Assembly: GCF_900182605.1 (NCBI RefSeq)
Contig: NZ_FXTB01000001.1
Coordinates: forward strand, 1,182,083 to 1,246,082
Direction of reading: 5' to 3'
DNA length: 64,000 bases
Source: Saccharicrinis carchari
Lineage (GTDB): Bacteria; Bacteroidota; Bacteroidia; Bacteroidales; Marinilabiliaceae
The notes below the pieces were generated by a model that made no database searches, was not told where the DNA came from, and saw only the letters and a program-made list of their open reading frames with translations. Both the position numbers and the translations under genes were made by a program. Within the stretch, counting starts at the first letter, position 1. Each line of letters starts with the position of its first letter. Below are positions 1 to 7,720 of this stretch, one piece after another.

Positions 1-1272
1 GCGCTCCGTTACAAGCACCGTTTCGGTGGCTGCTAAGGTACTCGAACAACCCAGGTTGTCGGTTACCGTTACAGTATAATCGCCCGAAGCCGCCAGGGTA
101 GCATTAGCCACCGTAGGATTCTGTGTGCTGGCGGTAAAACCATTAGGGCCCGTCCAGTTAAAAGCGGTATAGGTTCCTGAACCGCCCGCAGGGCTTGAAG
201 TAAGGTTTATGGCCGAACCCTCGCATACGGGGCTGTTGCTGCCAGCTGTTATGCTTGGGTTGGCATTGATCGTCACCGTAGTGTTTGTGCTTTGTTCACA
301 GGTATTGCCGTCGGTGACGGTAAGCATGTAAACGCCGGCATCGGCCATGCTTACATTGCTCAGCACCGGATTTTGCAGATTGCTGGTAAAACCGTTGGGA
401 CCGGTCCATGCGTATGTTATGCCGGCAGGGCCACCCGATAGGTTGATTGTTCCGCCTTCACAAACTGGGCCGTCGTTACCGGCTGTAGGTACGGGCAGCG
501 GATGAACTGTTACCGTTGCCGTTCCATTCATTATTGATGAACAAGAATTATTATTGGGGTTTATTGCTTCTACATAGTAGTCTGTAGCTCCAACAGCAAG
601 AGGAGTGAGCGGAAAATTAATTGAACCACCACCGGATGCACCCGTTATGGTAAAACCAACAGGGGCATCATCGGAAACTCTTTTCAAAGTGTACTCTACA
701 CCTGCTTCTGAATTACTAAGAGTAACCATAGCTGAGTTACCTATACATACTTCCGTATTACCACTAACGTCAAATGCTGTTGGCCTAAGATAAACCGTAG
801 TATAATCAAACTTAGTATCTACAATAAAACCTAAGCTATTTCTTTGTATATATTCAAACCATATAGGTGCACCAAAATATTCCGGTGTAACTCTATCCGG
901 ATAAAACTTTAAAACAGTAGCGTTGCCCGTGCCAACAACATCCGCCCAATCCGGATGAAATTCGGGGGCACCAACAAAAGTTTGGATAGTCCAGGTTATT
1001 GTTGTAGTACTCGGATCCCAAGTATCTGGTGTAATATCTATTACTCCAAAGTCAGAACAATATTGGTCATCAAAACTGTTAATTTTTCCATCCGCTCCCT
1101 TAAGGCTTGATTGTTCTACTCCCAAAGATTTCGCCCTATCAGAAAAATATTTATTAATCTTTGATCTATTCCATTGATTTGTCGGAATCTGTGCTGTACC
1201 ATCCTGAATAAAACAGAACAATACAAGCATTACATAGGGAATCGACAATACTCGGTATAAGTTTTTCATCAT
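1..1272 (-). CDS. Secreted Ig-like/PKD-like repeat protein, 3' end beyond the window
   Basis: An open frame of 424 codons starts at two adjacent ATG codons (1272 and 1269) and runs off the left edge. The first 28 or so residues form a hydrophobic signal peptide ending in a TAQ-like cleavage site. A region of about 140 residues that I do not recognise follows. After it come repeats of roughly 84 residues, each with a PVCEG-type motif, a WTGPNGF motif and a QNP motif, ending in a GxYxxTVTD strand; two clear copies lie at about 10-240 and 250-480, with a more degenerate one before them. These are the Ig-like/PKD-like modules common in large Bacteroidota surface or secreted proteins. A type IX secretion sorting domain at the C-terminus would be expected but lies outside the window. 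Role is probably adhesion or surface binding (inference). Confidence 0.8.
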   Translation of the reverse strand, partial: MMKNLYRVLSIPYVMLVLFCFIQDGTAQIPTNQWNRSKINKYFSDRAKSLGVEQSSLKGADGKINSFDDQYCSDFGVIDITPDTWDPSTTTITWTIQTFVGAPEFHPDWADVVGTGNATVLKFYPDRVTPEYFGAPIWFEYIQRNSLGFIVDTKFDYTTVYLRPTAFDVSGNTEVCIGNSAMVTLSNSEAGVEYTLKRVSDDAPVGFTITGASGGGSINFPLTPLAVGATDYYVEAINPNNNSCSSIMNGTATVTVHPLPVPTAGNDGPVCEGGTINLSGGPAGITYAWTGPNGFTSNLQNPVLSNVSMADAGVYMLTVTDGNTCEQSTNTTVTINANPSITAGSNSPVCEGSAINLTSSPAGGSGTYTAFNWTGPNGFTASTQNPTVANATLAASGDYTVTVTDNLGCSSTLAATETVLVTER

Positions 1273-1576
1273 AATTATAATATATAATGACTTCGGTGCT
1301 TTAAGATGCTTACAACTAAAGAATTAAAAAGTATAAACTACAATCCTTTTCTCGCGTCAGAAACAAATTCTACAGTTTATGCTTACTAACAACTGGTACA
1401 CATCAGGTTTTAAACAATTTCTACGGAGAAAAAAGTGTTTAGTTTCAAACTGTTGTGATATAACTCCATATTTTTTTGTCAAATATTAAAATTTATTAAC
1501 TATGTCACAATACTTGTCATAAAAAAACTTACCTAATTCCGAGGTAAGTTTTTATTACTTTTATTAATATTTATAG
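1273..1576. other. AT-rich intergenic region
   Basis: This 304-bp stretch lies between two minus-strand genes. It holds one terminator hairpin (1521-1552) for the gene on its right, and must contain the promoter of the repeat protein on its left. I found no good TAnnTTTG box and no coding potential in it. Confidence 0.5.
1521..1552 (-). terminator. Rho-independent terminator of the DUF2027-Smr gene
   Basis: An 11-bp perfect stem (1524-1534 with 1542-1552) with a 7-nt loop is followed on the minus strand by a run of seven T (complement of 1521-1527). It lies 25 bp downstream of the DUF2027-Smr stop codon. Confidence 0.8.
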
Positions 1577-2581
1577 CTAAATAATAACCATGGTAGCCCC
1601 AAATCCATATTCTTTAAACGAGGCATCCTGATAGTTGTGCCAGGTATACTTTTTCTTTAAAGTTTTGATAATTTCCGATTTAAGTACTCCATTTCCTTTA
1701 CCATGGATAAAAACAATTTTTTTATTTTTGTTATTCTTATTGGCTTCCATTATTTCGTTAAATTTAGCCAATTGGTATTCCAGTATTTCTTTGTTCGACA
1801 TGCCCCTGGTATCATCTAAGAGTGCGTGAATATGTAAATCCACTTCTAACATTTCCTTGTTGTCTTTTTTACGCTGTTTTAGCGTGTTTGGTTGTTGCTC
1901 CTTCTGAATTAAGGCCTTGTTAATTTCTGCATGGGAGAGTTCTTCCAGCTTTTTTTCGAATACCCCTTTTATTAGGTAGATGATTAGGGCTTTATCCTCT
2001 AAATAATCGTTGGATTGATAGCTACTTTCTTTAAGTAATTTGGCTCCGGCCAATTTAAAGCTGTGTGAAACGGGCTGCTGAAGATCATATGGCTTGCTTT
2101 GTCGATACAACAAAAACTGACATACATATTCTATCCCATCCACAAAATTTATGGCTAGCGTATCCAAATGTATTTTAGTATTTGGCTCGATTAGTCCATG
2201 GTACGCATTGTTAACCACAGACTTATCCATTCTTCCAATTGTATAAAAAACAAAGTAATTGGAATCGTTTATAAGATAAAGTTTCACATTCCCACTTAAA
2301 TCTTCATCCCTTGCGAAAGCCAGCAACAGTTTCGGTTCACCTGCCTCGTCGCTTTCTTCGAATTGATATGTGTTTTGTGCAGATGCGTCGAGGCTTACTG
2401 CAGAATCATCAGATTCTTCCTCTACTTTTTTACCAACCACCACCACTTCGTTTATCAGGGTTGGCACCTCAAACCCATCATCATCCAGCACATAAATCAA
2501 CTTCCCTTCTTCCACCCTACTTACCGTTCCACCACCTATTTCGTTCAGAAACCTAACCTTATCACCAACTGAAATTTTCAT
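1577..2581 (-). CDS. DUF2027 and Smr domain protein
   Basis: A 334-residue protein. The N-terminal part (about 1-60, starting MKISVGDKVRFLNEIGGG) is a small beta-rich domain typical of the Bacteroidota DUF2027 family. The middle (about 70-210) has the beta-sandwich-like pattern of the same family, and a charged linker (about 215-245) follows. The C-terminal 90 residues are an Smr domain, recognised by VDLHIHALL near 247 and the HGKGNGVL motif near 292. Smr domains of MutS2 and related proteins bind or nick nucleic acid and act in ribosome rescue; whether this stand-alone version has nuclease activity cannot be told from sequence. It is a single gene, closed by the terminator at 1521-1552. The start is the first ATG and no other candidate is close. 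Confidence 0.85.
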   Translation of the reverse strand: MKISVGDKVRFLNEIGGGTVSRVEEGKLIYVLDDDGFEVPTLINEVVVVGKKVEEESDDSAVSLDASAQNTYQFEESDEAGEPKLLLAFARDEDLSGNVKLYLINDSNYFVFYTIGRMDKSVVNNAYHGLIEPNTKIHLDTLAINFVDGIEYVCQFLLYRQSKPYDLQQPVSHSFKLAGAKLLKESSYQSNDYLEDKALIIYLIKGVFEKKLEELSHAEINKALIQKEQQPNTLKQRKKDNKEMLEVDLHIHALLDDTRGMSNKEILEYQLAKFNEIMEANKNNKNKKIVFIHGKGNGVLKSEIIKTLKKKYTWHNYQDASFKEYGFGATMVII

Positions 2582-2678
2582 AACCTGTTCTTTAAATTAT
2601 TTTGATTTGTAAAATCTAATAACGTACACCCTAACAATAACCTGAACCCTGCCTTGGTTATTTTACTAAGCCAAATAA

Positions 2679-2746
2679 TTGACTATGCATGCTTTCTGTA
2701 AACGCAAAAATTACTCTTCGGCGACGTTAGCTTATGGCATAGTCAA
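2679..2746. repeat. 10-bp inverted repeat, 48-nt spacer
   Basis: Perfect arms TTGACTATGC (2679-2688) and GCATAGTCAA (2737-2746) lie between the candidate RNA (2786-3000) and the DUF2027-Smr start at 2581. They could be a hairpin in a read-through leader or the footprint of a small element. I see no gene inside. Confidence 0.4.
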
Positions 2747-2785
2747 CTATTACTATCCCCGCCAACCACTACGTTAAACAGCCAT

Positions 2786-3000
2786 AAAAAAACCTGAGGC
2801 AGGCTGTCGATTTTCAATTCAGTAAAATTATTTCAATAGTTTCACTTCAACTAAGTCGGCATCGCCCATGCGTAATTGCCACGGTATAGCATGGGGTCAA
2901 TCCCTCTCTGGCCGAACAGGCTCCCACTCGCGCGAGCCTGATTCTGAACTTTATTCATAATATTTCCAATAATTTTATGAATCGTTCAGGTTTAAAAAGT
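2786..3000 (-). ncRNA. Candidate structured RNA of about 215 nt
   Basis: The minus strand from about 3000 to 2786 behaves like a complete small transcription unit. A promoter precedes it (3004-3035) and a T-run follows (2786-2792). The two ends pair: 2986-2993 with 2790-2797 (8 bp), 2978-2983 with 2816-2821 (6 bp, one G-U) and 2968-2977 with 2823-2832 (10 bp). Inside are a GC-rich hairpin (2918-2924 with 2934-2940) and further short hairpins such as GCAT/ATGC in 2858-2870. The core 2850-2940 is clearly more GC-rich than its flanks, as usual for structural RNA in AT-rich genomes. A long imperfect closing helix resembles 6S RNA in general shape, but I could not match it to a named family. It encloses a 35-codon ORF, so a leader or small mRNA is the alternative. 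Confidence 0.5.
2851..2958 (-). CDS. Possible 35-residue small protein inside the structured RNA
   Basis: An ATG at 2958 opens a frame of 35 codons closed by TAG at 2851. The peptide starts MNKVQNQARASGSLFGQRG and ends NYAWAMPT. It has no signal peptide or membrane segment. The frame sits about 42 nt downstream of the predicted transcription start, but it coincides with the GC-rich folded core of the candidate RNA, so the open frame may be accidental. I do not recognise the peptide. Conservation at the amino-acid rather than the base-pair level would decide between the two readings. Confidence 0.3.
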   Translation of the reverse strand: MNKVQNQARASGSLFGQRGIDPMLYRGNYAWAMPT

Positions 3001-3003
3001 TCC

Positions 3004-3035
3004 CAAATATAGTTTTATAATAATAAATGCAGCAA
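3004..3035 (-). promoter_or_regulatory. Bacteroidota-type promoter of the candidate RNA
   Basis: On the minus strand TATATTTG (complement of 3004-3011) matches the TAnnTTTG -7 consensus exactly, and a TTG (complement of 3033-3035) lies 21 bp upstream, within the usual -33/-7 spacing. The predicted start is close to 3000. Confidence 0.6.
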
Positions 3036-3159
3036 TAAAATAAAATTTCGTTATCAACAGATAGACACCACCTCCCGTTTAAAGCTTGAAATTTTTACAT
3101 AATAAATAGCTTTAGACCTTTAATAAAGAGAATAGTAACAGCTTTTTCTAAAACTTGCT

Positions 3160-3167
3160 TATTTTTG
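3160..3167 (+). promoter_or_regulatory. Putative -7 box for queA
   Basis: TATTTTTG fits TAnnTTTG and ends 18 bp before the ATG at 3186. It argues against the upstream in-frame start at 3165, which would lie inside the box. I see no good -33 TTG partner. Confidence 0.4.
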
Positions 3168-3185
3168 TTGCTTCAAAATAAAAAA

Positions 3186-4394
3186 ATGAACACGCAAGAC
3201 ATAAAAATAGAACACTACACCTACCTTCTACCTGAACATAGGATTGCTAAATACCCTTTAAAGGAAAGGTCTGACTCTAAGCTTTTGATTTACAACAAAG
3301 GTATCCGCGAAGATAAATTTTGTAATATACCCTCTTTGCTGCCTTCAAAAAGCCTTCTGCTTTTTAACAATACGAAAGTTATACAAGCGCGTGTGCTTTT
3401 TAAGAAAGAAACAGGAGCTCAGATTGAAGTTTTCTGTCTGGAGCCGGTACAACCTGCAGATATTTCCATGGCTTTTGAGGCAAAAACAAAATCTGTTTGG
3501 AAATGCATCGTCGGTAATTCAAAAAAATGGAAAGATGGTAAACTATATAAAAATATCGCACATGCCGGTAAAACGATACGCCTGGCCATAAGCAGAAAGC
3601 AGACACTGGAAGATGCACAAGTAATTGAATTTGAATGGGACAATAATGAAGTAAGCTTCGGCGAGGTATTGGAGGCCATAGGGAAAACCCCTATCCCACC
3701 CTATTTAAAGCGTGAATCAGAACAACTGGACACCTTACGCTACCAAACCATTTACTCCAATTATAAAGGTTCGGTAGCTGCTCCCACCGCCGGCTTGCAT
3801 TTTACCAAAGAAATACTGAATCAGTTGTATGACAGAGGAATTAAAACCGGTAACGTAACTTTGCATGTTGGGGCCGGCACTTTTAAGCCTGTTAAGTCAA
3901 AATCGATTGGTGAGCACGAGATGCATACTGAACACTTTTTTGTGGATATGGAAACCCTTAATCTTATCCTCGAATACAAAGGAAATATCACCAGCACCGG
4001 AACAACCACCGTGCGCACCTTAGAGAGCCTGTATTGGTTGGGTGTAAAATTACTGGAAGGCAACAAGGATTTGTTTATTAATCAATGGGATGCCTATCAG
4101 TTACCCAAGCACTATTCATTAACGGAAGCTATTGGAAAATTGAAAGCGTATTTAATTGATAACGATTATTCAACATTAGAAAGTTATACGGGTATATTAA
4201 TTGCACCCGGGTACGAATTTAAAGTGGTAGATAGGCTAATTACCAATTTCCATCAGCCAAACAGCACTTTATTGCTGTTAGTTGCAGCCTTTACAAAAGG
4301 TGAGGCATGGAAAAAGATATATGAATATGCCCTCAACAACGATTTTAGGTTTTTAAGCTATGGCGATAGTTCGCTTCTTTATAAAGGTCAATGA
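3186..4394 (+). CDS. queA: S-adenosylmethionine:tRNA ribosyltransferase-isomerase
   Basis: QueA transfers and isomerises the ribosyl part of S-adenosylmethionine onto preQ1 in tRNA anticodons, making epoxyqueuosine, the penultimate step of queuosine synthesis in the cytoplasm. Family hallmarks are visible: NTKVIQARV near residue 70, PTAGLHFT near 205, HVGAGTFKPV near 230 and the C-terminal NFHQPNSTLLLLVAAF. At 402 residues it is longer than the usual 340-360; such longer versions are typical of Bacteroidota. A frame seven codons longer exists, but its start at 3165 overlaps the putative -7 box, so I chose the ATG at 3186. It appears to be a single gene, convergent with the tRNA-Arg unit. Confidence 0.93.
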   Translation: MNTQDIKIEHYTYLLPEHRIAKYPLKERSDSKLLIYNKGIREDKFCNIPSLLPSKSLLLFNNTKVIQARVLFKKETGAQIEVFCLEPVQPADISMAFEAKTKSVWKCIVGNSKKWKDGKLYKNIAHAGKTIRLAISRKQTLEDAQVIEFEWDNNEVSFGEVLEAIGKTPIPPYLKRESEQLDTLRYQTIYSNYKGSVAAPTAGLHFTKEILNQLYDRGIKTGNVTLHVGAGTFKPVKSKSIGEHEMHTEHFFVDMETLNLILEYKGNITSTGTTTVRTLESLYWLGVKLLEGNKDLFINQWDAYQLPKHYSLTEAIGKLKAYLIDNDYSTLESYTGILIAPGYEFKVVDRLITNFHQPNSTLLLLVAAFTKGEAWKKIYEYALNNDFRFLSYGDSSLLYKGQ

Positions 4395-4712
4395 GATGTG
4401 ATATGATGTGTTGTGATGCAAGCTACACCCGATAATACTTAAATAATTCAATACACTGGTTGCAACCTATCGCCTTAGAATTGATTATTCAACTTAAAAC
4501 TATTGCCATTGTTTAATTCCCATGTGGACACTTTTCTTTTATCTGTATCCTTTTAACAGCAAATCAACTCTATTTTTTCCGCAAACCCAAATATTGCGCA
4601 TGATCCCTGAGGACTTGCACCTCGGCAGACTATTACCCTGCCTGACATACCAAAAAAAGCGTCTAAAACTTAAGTTTTAGACGCTTTTAACTAATTTTGG
4701 AATGATTTGATG
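4395..4712. other. Intergenic region between convergent units
   Basis: No gene seen. Besides the tRNA terminator it holds a short GC-rich hairpin (4606-4612 with 4620-4625, 7-nt loop, one bulge) of unknown meaning and a degenerate GATGTGAT-like run at its left end. Confidence 0.4.
4652..4688 (-). terminator. Terminator of tRNA-Arg
   Basis: A perfect palindrome with 17-bp arms (4655-4688) has an A-run on its left, which reads as a T-run on the minus strand, 25 bp downstream of the tRNA 3' end. It would also work for queA on the plus strand. Confidence 0.85.
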
Positions 4713-4786
4713 TGAACCTGAAGGGACTCGAACCCCTAACCTCTGCGGCCGTAACGCAGTGCACTATCCAATTATGCTACAGGTCC
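4713..4786 (-). tRNA. tRNA-Arg (anticodon ACG)
   Basis: The minus strand folds into a full cloverleaf of 74 nt. The acceptor stem is GGACCTG with CAGGTTC (one G-U) and discriminator A. The D stem is GCAT/GTGC, the anticodon stem CTGCG/CGCAG with loop TTACGGC, and the T stem AGGGG/CCCTT with loop TTCGAGT. The anticodon at loop positions 34-36 is ACG, read as ICG for CGN arginine codons. The 3' CCA is not encoded. Confidence 0.96.
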
Positions 4787-4946
4787 ATTTATACTTTTGC
4801 TTTGGGAAGCATTTTCCTCAAATGCGCTGCAAATATAGGGATTTTATTTTTAATCATCCAAACAAAAATGTGAAAAGACTTTCTATTTTTCTTTCCCGCA
4901 ACACTGAAAAAAGCTTAACAAATAGGTTATCAGAATACTATACCTT

Positions 4947-4984
4947 TAAAAAAAAAGGGAACATTAATCATGTTCCCTTTTTTT
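4947..4984 (-). terminator. Terminator of the NigD-like gene
   Basis: An inverted repeat (about 4951-4963 with 4971-4984) around a short loop is flanked by A- and T-runs, directly next to the NigD-like stop codon at 4986. It can act in both directions. Confidence 0.8.
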
Positions 4985-4985
4985 A

Positions 4986-5747
4986 TTATTTAATCCAACT
5001 GAAATTAATCTTTTTATTGGGTTGGTAGTTGCTTTTCATCAAAGCAGCCGTCTCGCTCGACCCAAAGATATAAGTAAGCACTTTGTTGTAACCATACTCG
5101 CCATCTTTATCTTTGCTGCGTACTAAAAAATCCACCTCATCCTTACCCTCAATTTTAAAACCCGATACATCAAAAGATGCTATACCCCACTGTTTATAGT
5201 TGTAACGATCCATATTTTTATTATGCTTCAACTCCAGGATAATTTCGCCTGTCTCGGTTTCGGAATTTTCCTGATCGTACACCAGGTTAATAAAATGAAC
5301 AGATCCACCACCACCATACTCAAATTCTACATTTAAATAGTCTCCGGTAAACCAGGTATCCACTATTGTTACGGCATCGTTGCCAATAGAATCCAGCACC
5401 TCATCGGGAGTTTGTGCAGTAAATTCAAAAACCGGTTTGGTAAGTATTTGTGATACATCGTTTATTTTAACCAGATAATCATAAGCCGAATCAAGGTTGG
5501 CATCACCTAAAATGGTGTAATTGACCAAAACACGCATCCCATCTTCCAATAAACTCACATTAACATTGGTGGCCGAGGGCCACAATTTTTTTCCTTCATC
5601 GGTGGTAACATAAAAAGAACCCACCTCTTTGCTGATCGTTCCCGAGGACAGCCAAAAATTATTCAAGGAATAATGATCGTCGTCGTCATTGCACGATGTG
5701 TAAGTCAGCAAAGCCATCACTCCAAACAATAATAATAACTTCTTCAT
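4986..5747 (-). CDS. NigD-like lipoprotein
   Basis: A 253-residue exported protein. The first 19 residues form a lipoprotein signal with lipobox LTYTSC, followed by an acidic NDDDDH stretch; acidic residues just after the lipidated cysteine are frequent in surface-exposed Bacteroidota lipoproteins. The next segment (SLNNFWLSSGTISK...) and the beta-rich body with a late FLVRSKDKDG motif match the NigD-like family (N-terminal OB-fold and C-terminal beta-sandwich). The family was named from a Bacteroides bacteriocin-immunity locus, but most members have no known function. It is a single gene with its own terminator; the divergent or upstream neighbour is the Crp/Fnr regulator on the same strand 85 bp away. 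Confidence 0.82.
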   Translation of the reverse strand: MKKLLLLFGVMALLTYTSCNDDDDHYSLNNFWLSSGTISKEVGSFYVTTDEGKKLWPSATNVNVSLLEDGMRVLVNYTILGDANLDSAYDYLVKINDVSQILTKPVFEFTAQTPDEVLDSIGNDAVTIVDTWFTGDYLNVEFEYGGGGSVHFINLVYDQENSETETGEIILELKHNKNMDRYNYKQWGIASFDVSGFKIEGKDEVDFLVRSKDKDGEYGYNKVLTYIFGSSETAALMKSNYQPNKKINFSWIK

Positions 5748-5832
5748 TTTAAAATTTATTTAATTGGTTTGTTTGTTTGTATGACTGCAAAAAGGTGGAA
5801 TGGTTGCTTGCAGAGCACAAAAAAATTATATT

Positions 5833-6510
5833 TTATACGAGGCACCGTTTTAATGCACTCATATTCAATATCCTTATATCCTTACCTTTAACATGTAAAA
5901 TTCCTTCGTTATGCAGCTCGCGCATACCACGACCTACCGAAGGACGAGCTACACCAAAAAGTTCTGCCATCTGGTTTTGCGATAAAGGAAGGGTAAGCTG
6001 TTGCGAATCATCTCTTTGTGTAAGCTGCAAAATATAGTTGGCTATCTTTCCACGAACAGACTGAAACGACAGAAACCTGATCTTATTACTTAAAAACTGC
6101 GACCGATCAGATATTGTGTTCAGATAGTTAAGCAGAATTGTTTGGTTCAGGGTGAATAGCTTCAATACCGATTCCTTAGGAATAAGAAGTAATTCCGATT
6201 GCTTGTTGGAAACCACGTTTACCGGGTATTTATTACACCTACCAAACATAAAAGCAATAGCCAAAGGCTTGGGCGCCTCAATATCTTCAATTTTTATGGT
6301 TTTACCCGAAAAATCGACCATCTCCCCTTTAACACTACCATTTAAAACAACTATGAGTTTTTCAACATTATCTCCAGCATGAGCCACCACTTGACCGTCA
6401 CTGTATTTTTTTACCTGAAAATGAATCTGGCCAAAAAGTATTTTTATTTCTTCCAGTGACAATCCGATGAAGACAGGACAGTTTTCAAGTATTATATAGT
6501 TAGTGAGCAT
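5833..6510 (-). CDS. Crp/Fnr family regulator next to hcp (HcpR-like)
   Basis: A 225-residue transcription factor. Residues 1-120 form a cyclic-nucleotide-type beta-roll (GDNVEKLIVVLNGSVKGEM). A long dimer helix spans about 125-155, and a winged helix-turn-helix with LSQNQMAELFGVARPSVGRGMREL lies near 178-200. No Fnr-type N-terminal cysteine cluster is present, so it is unlikely to sense oxygen through a 4Fe-4S cluster. It is divergent from the ferredoxin-hcp genes, with a perfect palindrome between them (6561-6578). In other bacteria HcpR-type regulators control hcp in response to nitric oxide or nitrite, some through bound heme. I infer the same here. Confidence 0.85.
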   Translation of the reverse strand: MLTNYIILENCPVFIGLSLEEIKILFGQIHFQVKKYSDGQVVAHAGDNVEKLIVVLNGSVKGEMVDFSGKTIKIEDIEAPKPLAIAFMFGRCNKYPVNVVSNKQSELLLIPKESVLKLFTLNQTILLNYLNTISDRSQFLSNKIRFLSFQSVRGKIANYILQLTQRDDSQQLTLPLSQNQMAELFGVARPSVGRGMRELHNEGILHVKGKDIRILNMSALKRCLV

Positions 6511-6560
6511 AGCTTTGTATTATTTTTAAATTGAACGGAAAGTACACTTTATTTTAACAA

Positions 6561-6578
6561 CTGTAACATTTGTTACAG
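6561..6578. promoter_or_regulatory. 18-bp palindrome, probable Crp/Fnr-type operator
   Basis: Arms CTGTAACA and TGTTACAG are perfect and separated by 2 bp. The site lies between the Crp/Fnr start (6510) and the ferredoxin start (6639). Its centre (6569.5) is about 41.5 bp upstream of the start predicted from the -7-like box at 6600-6607, the standard position for class II activation. On the other side it lies about 50 bp upstream of the regulator gene, so autoregulation is possible. Confidence 0.65.
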
Positions 6579-6599
6579 GCACGATGTTCAAAATCACCT

Positions 6600-6607
6600 C
6601 ATATTTG
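6600..6607 (+). promoter_or_regulatory. Imperfect -7 box for the ferredoxin-hcp unit
   Basis: CATATTTG differs from TAnnTTTG in its first base or two. It has no -33 TTG, consistent with an activator-dependent promoter driven from the palindrome at 6561-6578. Confidence 0.4.
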
Positions 6608-6638
6608 CAATGAACAAAATTACTACACAAAAACAGCA

Positions 6639-7520
6639 ATGGTAAGAGACGTTATAAAAATAGATGAAGAGCTGTGCAACGGATGCGGAGAGTGCATTCC
6701 CGGATGCCATGAGGGCGCATTGCAAATAATAGACGGCAAAGCCCGCCTGATAAGCGACTTGATGTGCGACGGACTGGGCGCCTGCCTGGGACATTGCCCC
6801 ATGGGAGCCATGGAAATAGAGCGTCGCGAAGCCGAGCCCTACAACGAAACAAAGGTGATGGAAATAATGGTAACCAAAGGCATAAACACCGTTATTGCCC
6901 ACCTAAAGCATTTACGCGACCATAACGAAATGGGCTTTGTAAAAGAAGCAATGACTTATTTAAAAAACAACACAGATAAATATAATTTTGATATTCAAGA
7001 GGTAATAAACGCTATGCACGGAAAAAACAACCCACAAGCCACCGGCCACAATGGAGGTTCATGCCCGGGGTCGCAGAGTAAAGAGATTAAACGACCCACG
7101 TTTTCGATGGCCGGTGCCGCAACGACCGCGCCACAAAATTCCGAACTTAGACAATGGCCCACGCAAATGCATTTGATAAATCCCGGTGCCGGGTTTTTTA
7201 AAGATGCTGACATGGTGCTGGCTGCCGATTGCGCTCCGTTTGCCATGGGCAATTTCCATCAAAAATTTCTGAAAAATAAAGTTTTGGCCAACGCCTGTCC
7301 AAAACTGGATGATGGCATGGATTCCTACTTAAAAAAACTCGTATCGTTGATAGATGATGCCCGTATCAATTCATTAACGGTAGTTATGATGGAAGTACCC
7401 TGCTGTGGCGGCCTGATGGCCTTGGCACAACAAGCTTTACAATTGGCATCGCGCAAAGTACCCCTCAAAAGAGCCATTATATCCATTGAAGGCGAAGTAT
7501 TAAGCGAAGAGTGGGTGTAG
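6639..7520 (+). CDS. Ferredoxin-like 4Fe-4S protein, likely electron donor to Hcp
   Basis: Taken from the ATG at 6639 the protein has 293 residues; an upstream in-frame start at 6570 is rejected because it lies inside the palindromic operator. Cysteines 13, 16, 19 and 23 form a classic CxxCxxCxxxC cluster. A second, altered set (C43, C49, C53-P in MCDGLGACLGHCPMG) follows. Residues about 130-293 contain further cysteines, including a PCCGG motif near 252, in a family usually annotated as ferredoxin found beside hcp. The likely role is to feed electrons to hydroxylamine reductase in the cytoplasm (inference from context). hcp follows 200 bp downstream on the same strand. Confidence 0.8.
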   Translation: MVRDVIKIDEELCNGCGECIPGCHEGALQIIDGKARLISDLMCDGLGACLGHCPMGAMEIERREAEPYNETKVMEIMVTKGINTVIAHLKHLRDHNEMGFVKEAMTYLKNNTDKYNFDIQEVINAMHGKNNPQATGHNGGSCPGSQSKEIKRPTFSMAGAATTAPQNSELRQWPTQMHLINPGAGFFKDADMVLAADCAPFAMGNFHQKFLKNKVLANACPKLDDGMDSYLKKLVSLIDDARINSLTVVMMEVPCCGGLMALAQQALQLASRKVPLKRAIISIEGEVLSEEWV

Positions 7521-7720
7521 GCAGAGTATTGTTAACATTGGGCAGTCAATAATTAACCCACTCACTTAAAAAGTGATAGCGGTAAGTAAAAAACTAAAAC
7601 AAACTGAATACCGGAGGCTCTTCTATCTAAGAATAATTGCCATACACGGCCCTATTGACTGAAGAAATAAGTATATTTAAAGTATATAAACACATTATCC
7701 ATAAAATAAAAAATTAAGTT

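Noticed and set aside
3165-3185. Seven-codon N-terminal extension of queA
   Set aside because: The ATG-equivalent start lies in the putative -7 box and the added residues are not family-like.
4759-5028. 89-codon plus-strand ORF
   Set aside because: It overlaps the tRNA-Arg gene and a terminator hairpin.
6570-6638. 23-codon N-terminal extension of the ferredoxin-like protein
   Set aside because: The start would lie inside the palindromic operator and upstream of the predicted transcription start.
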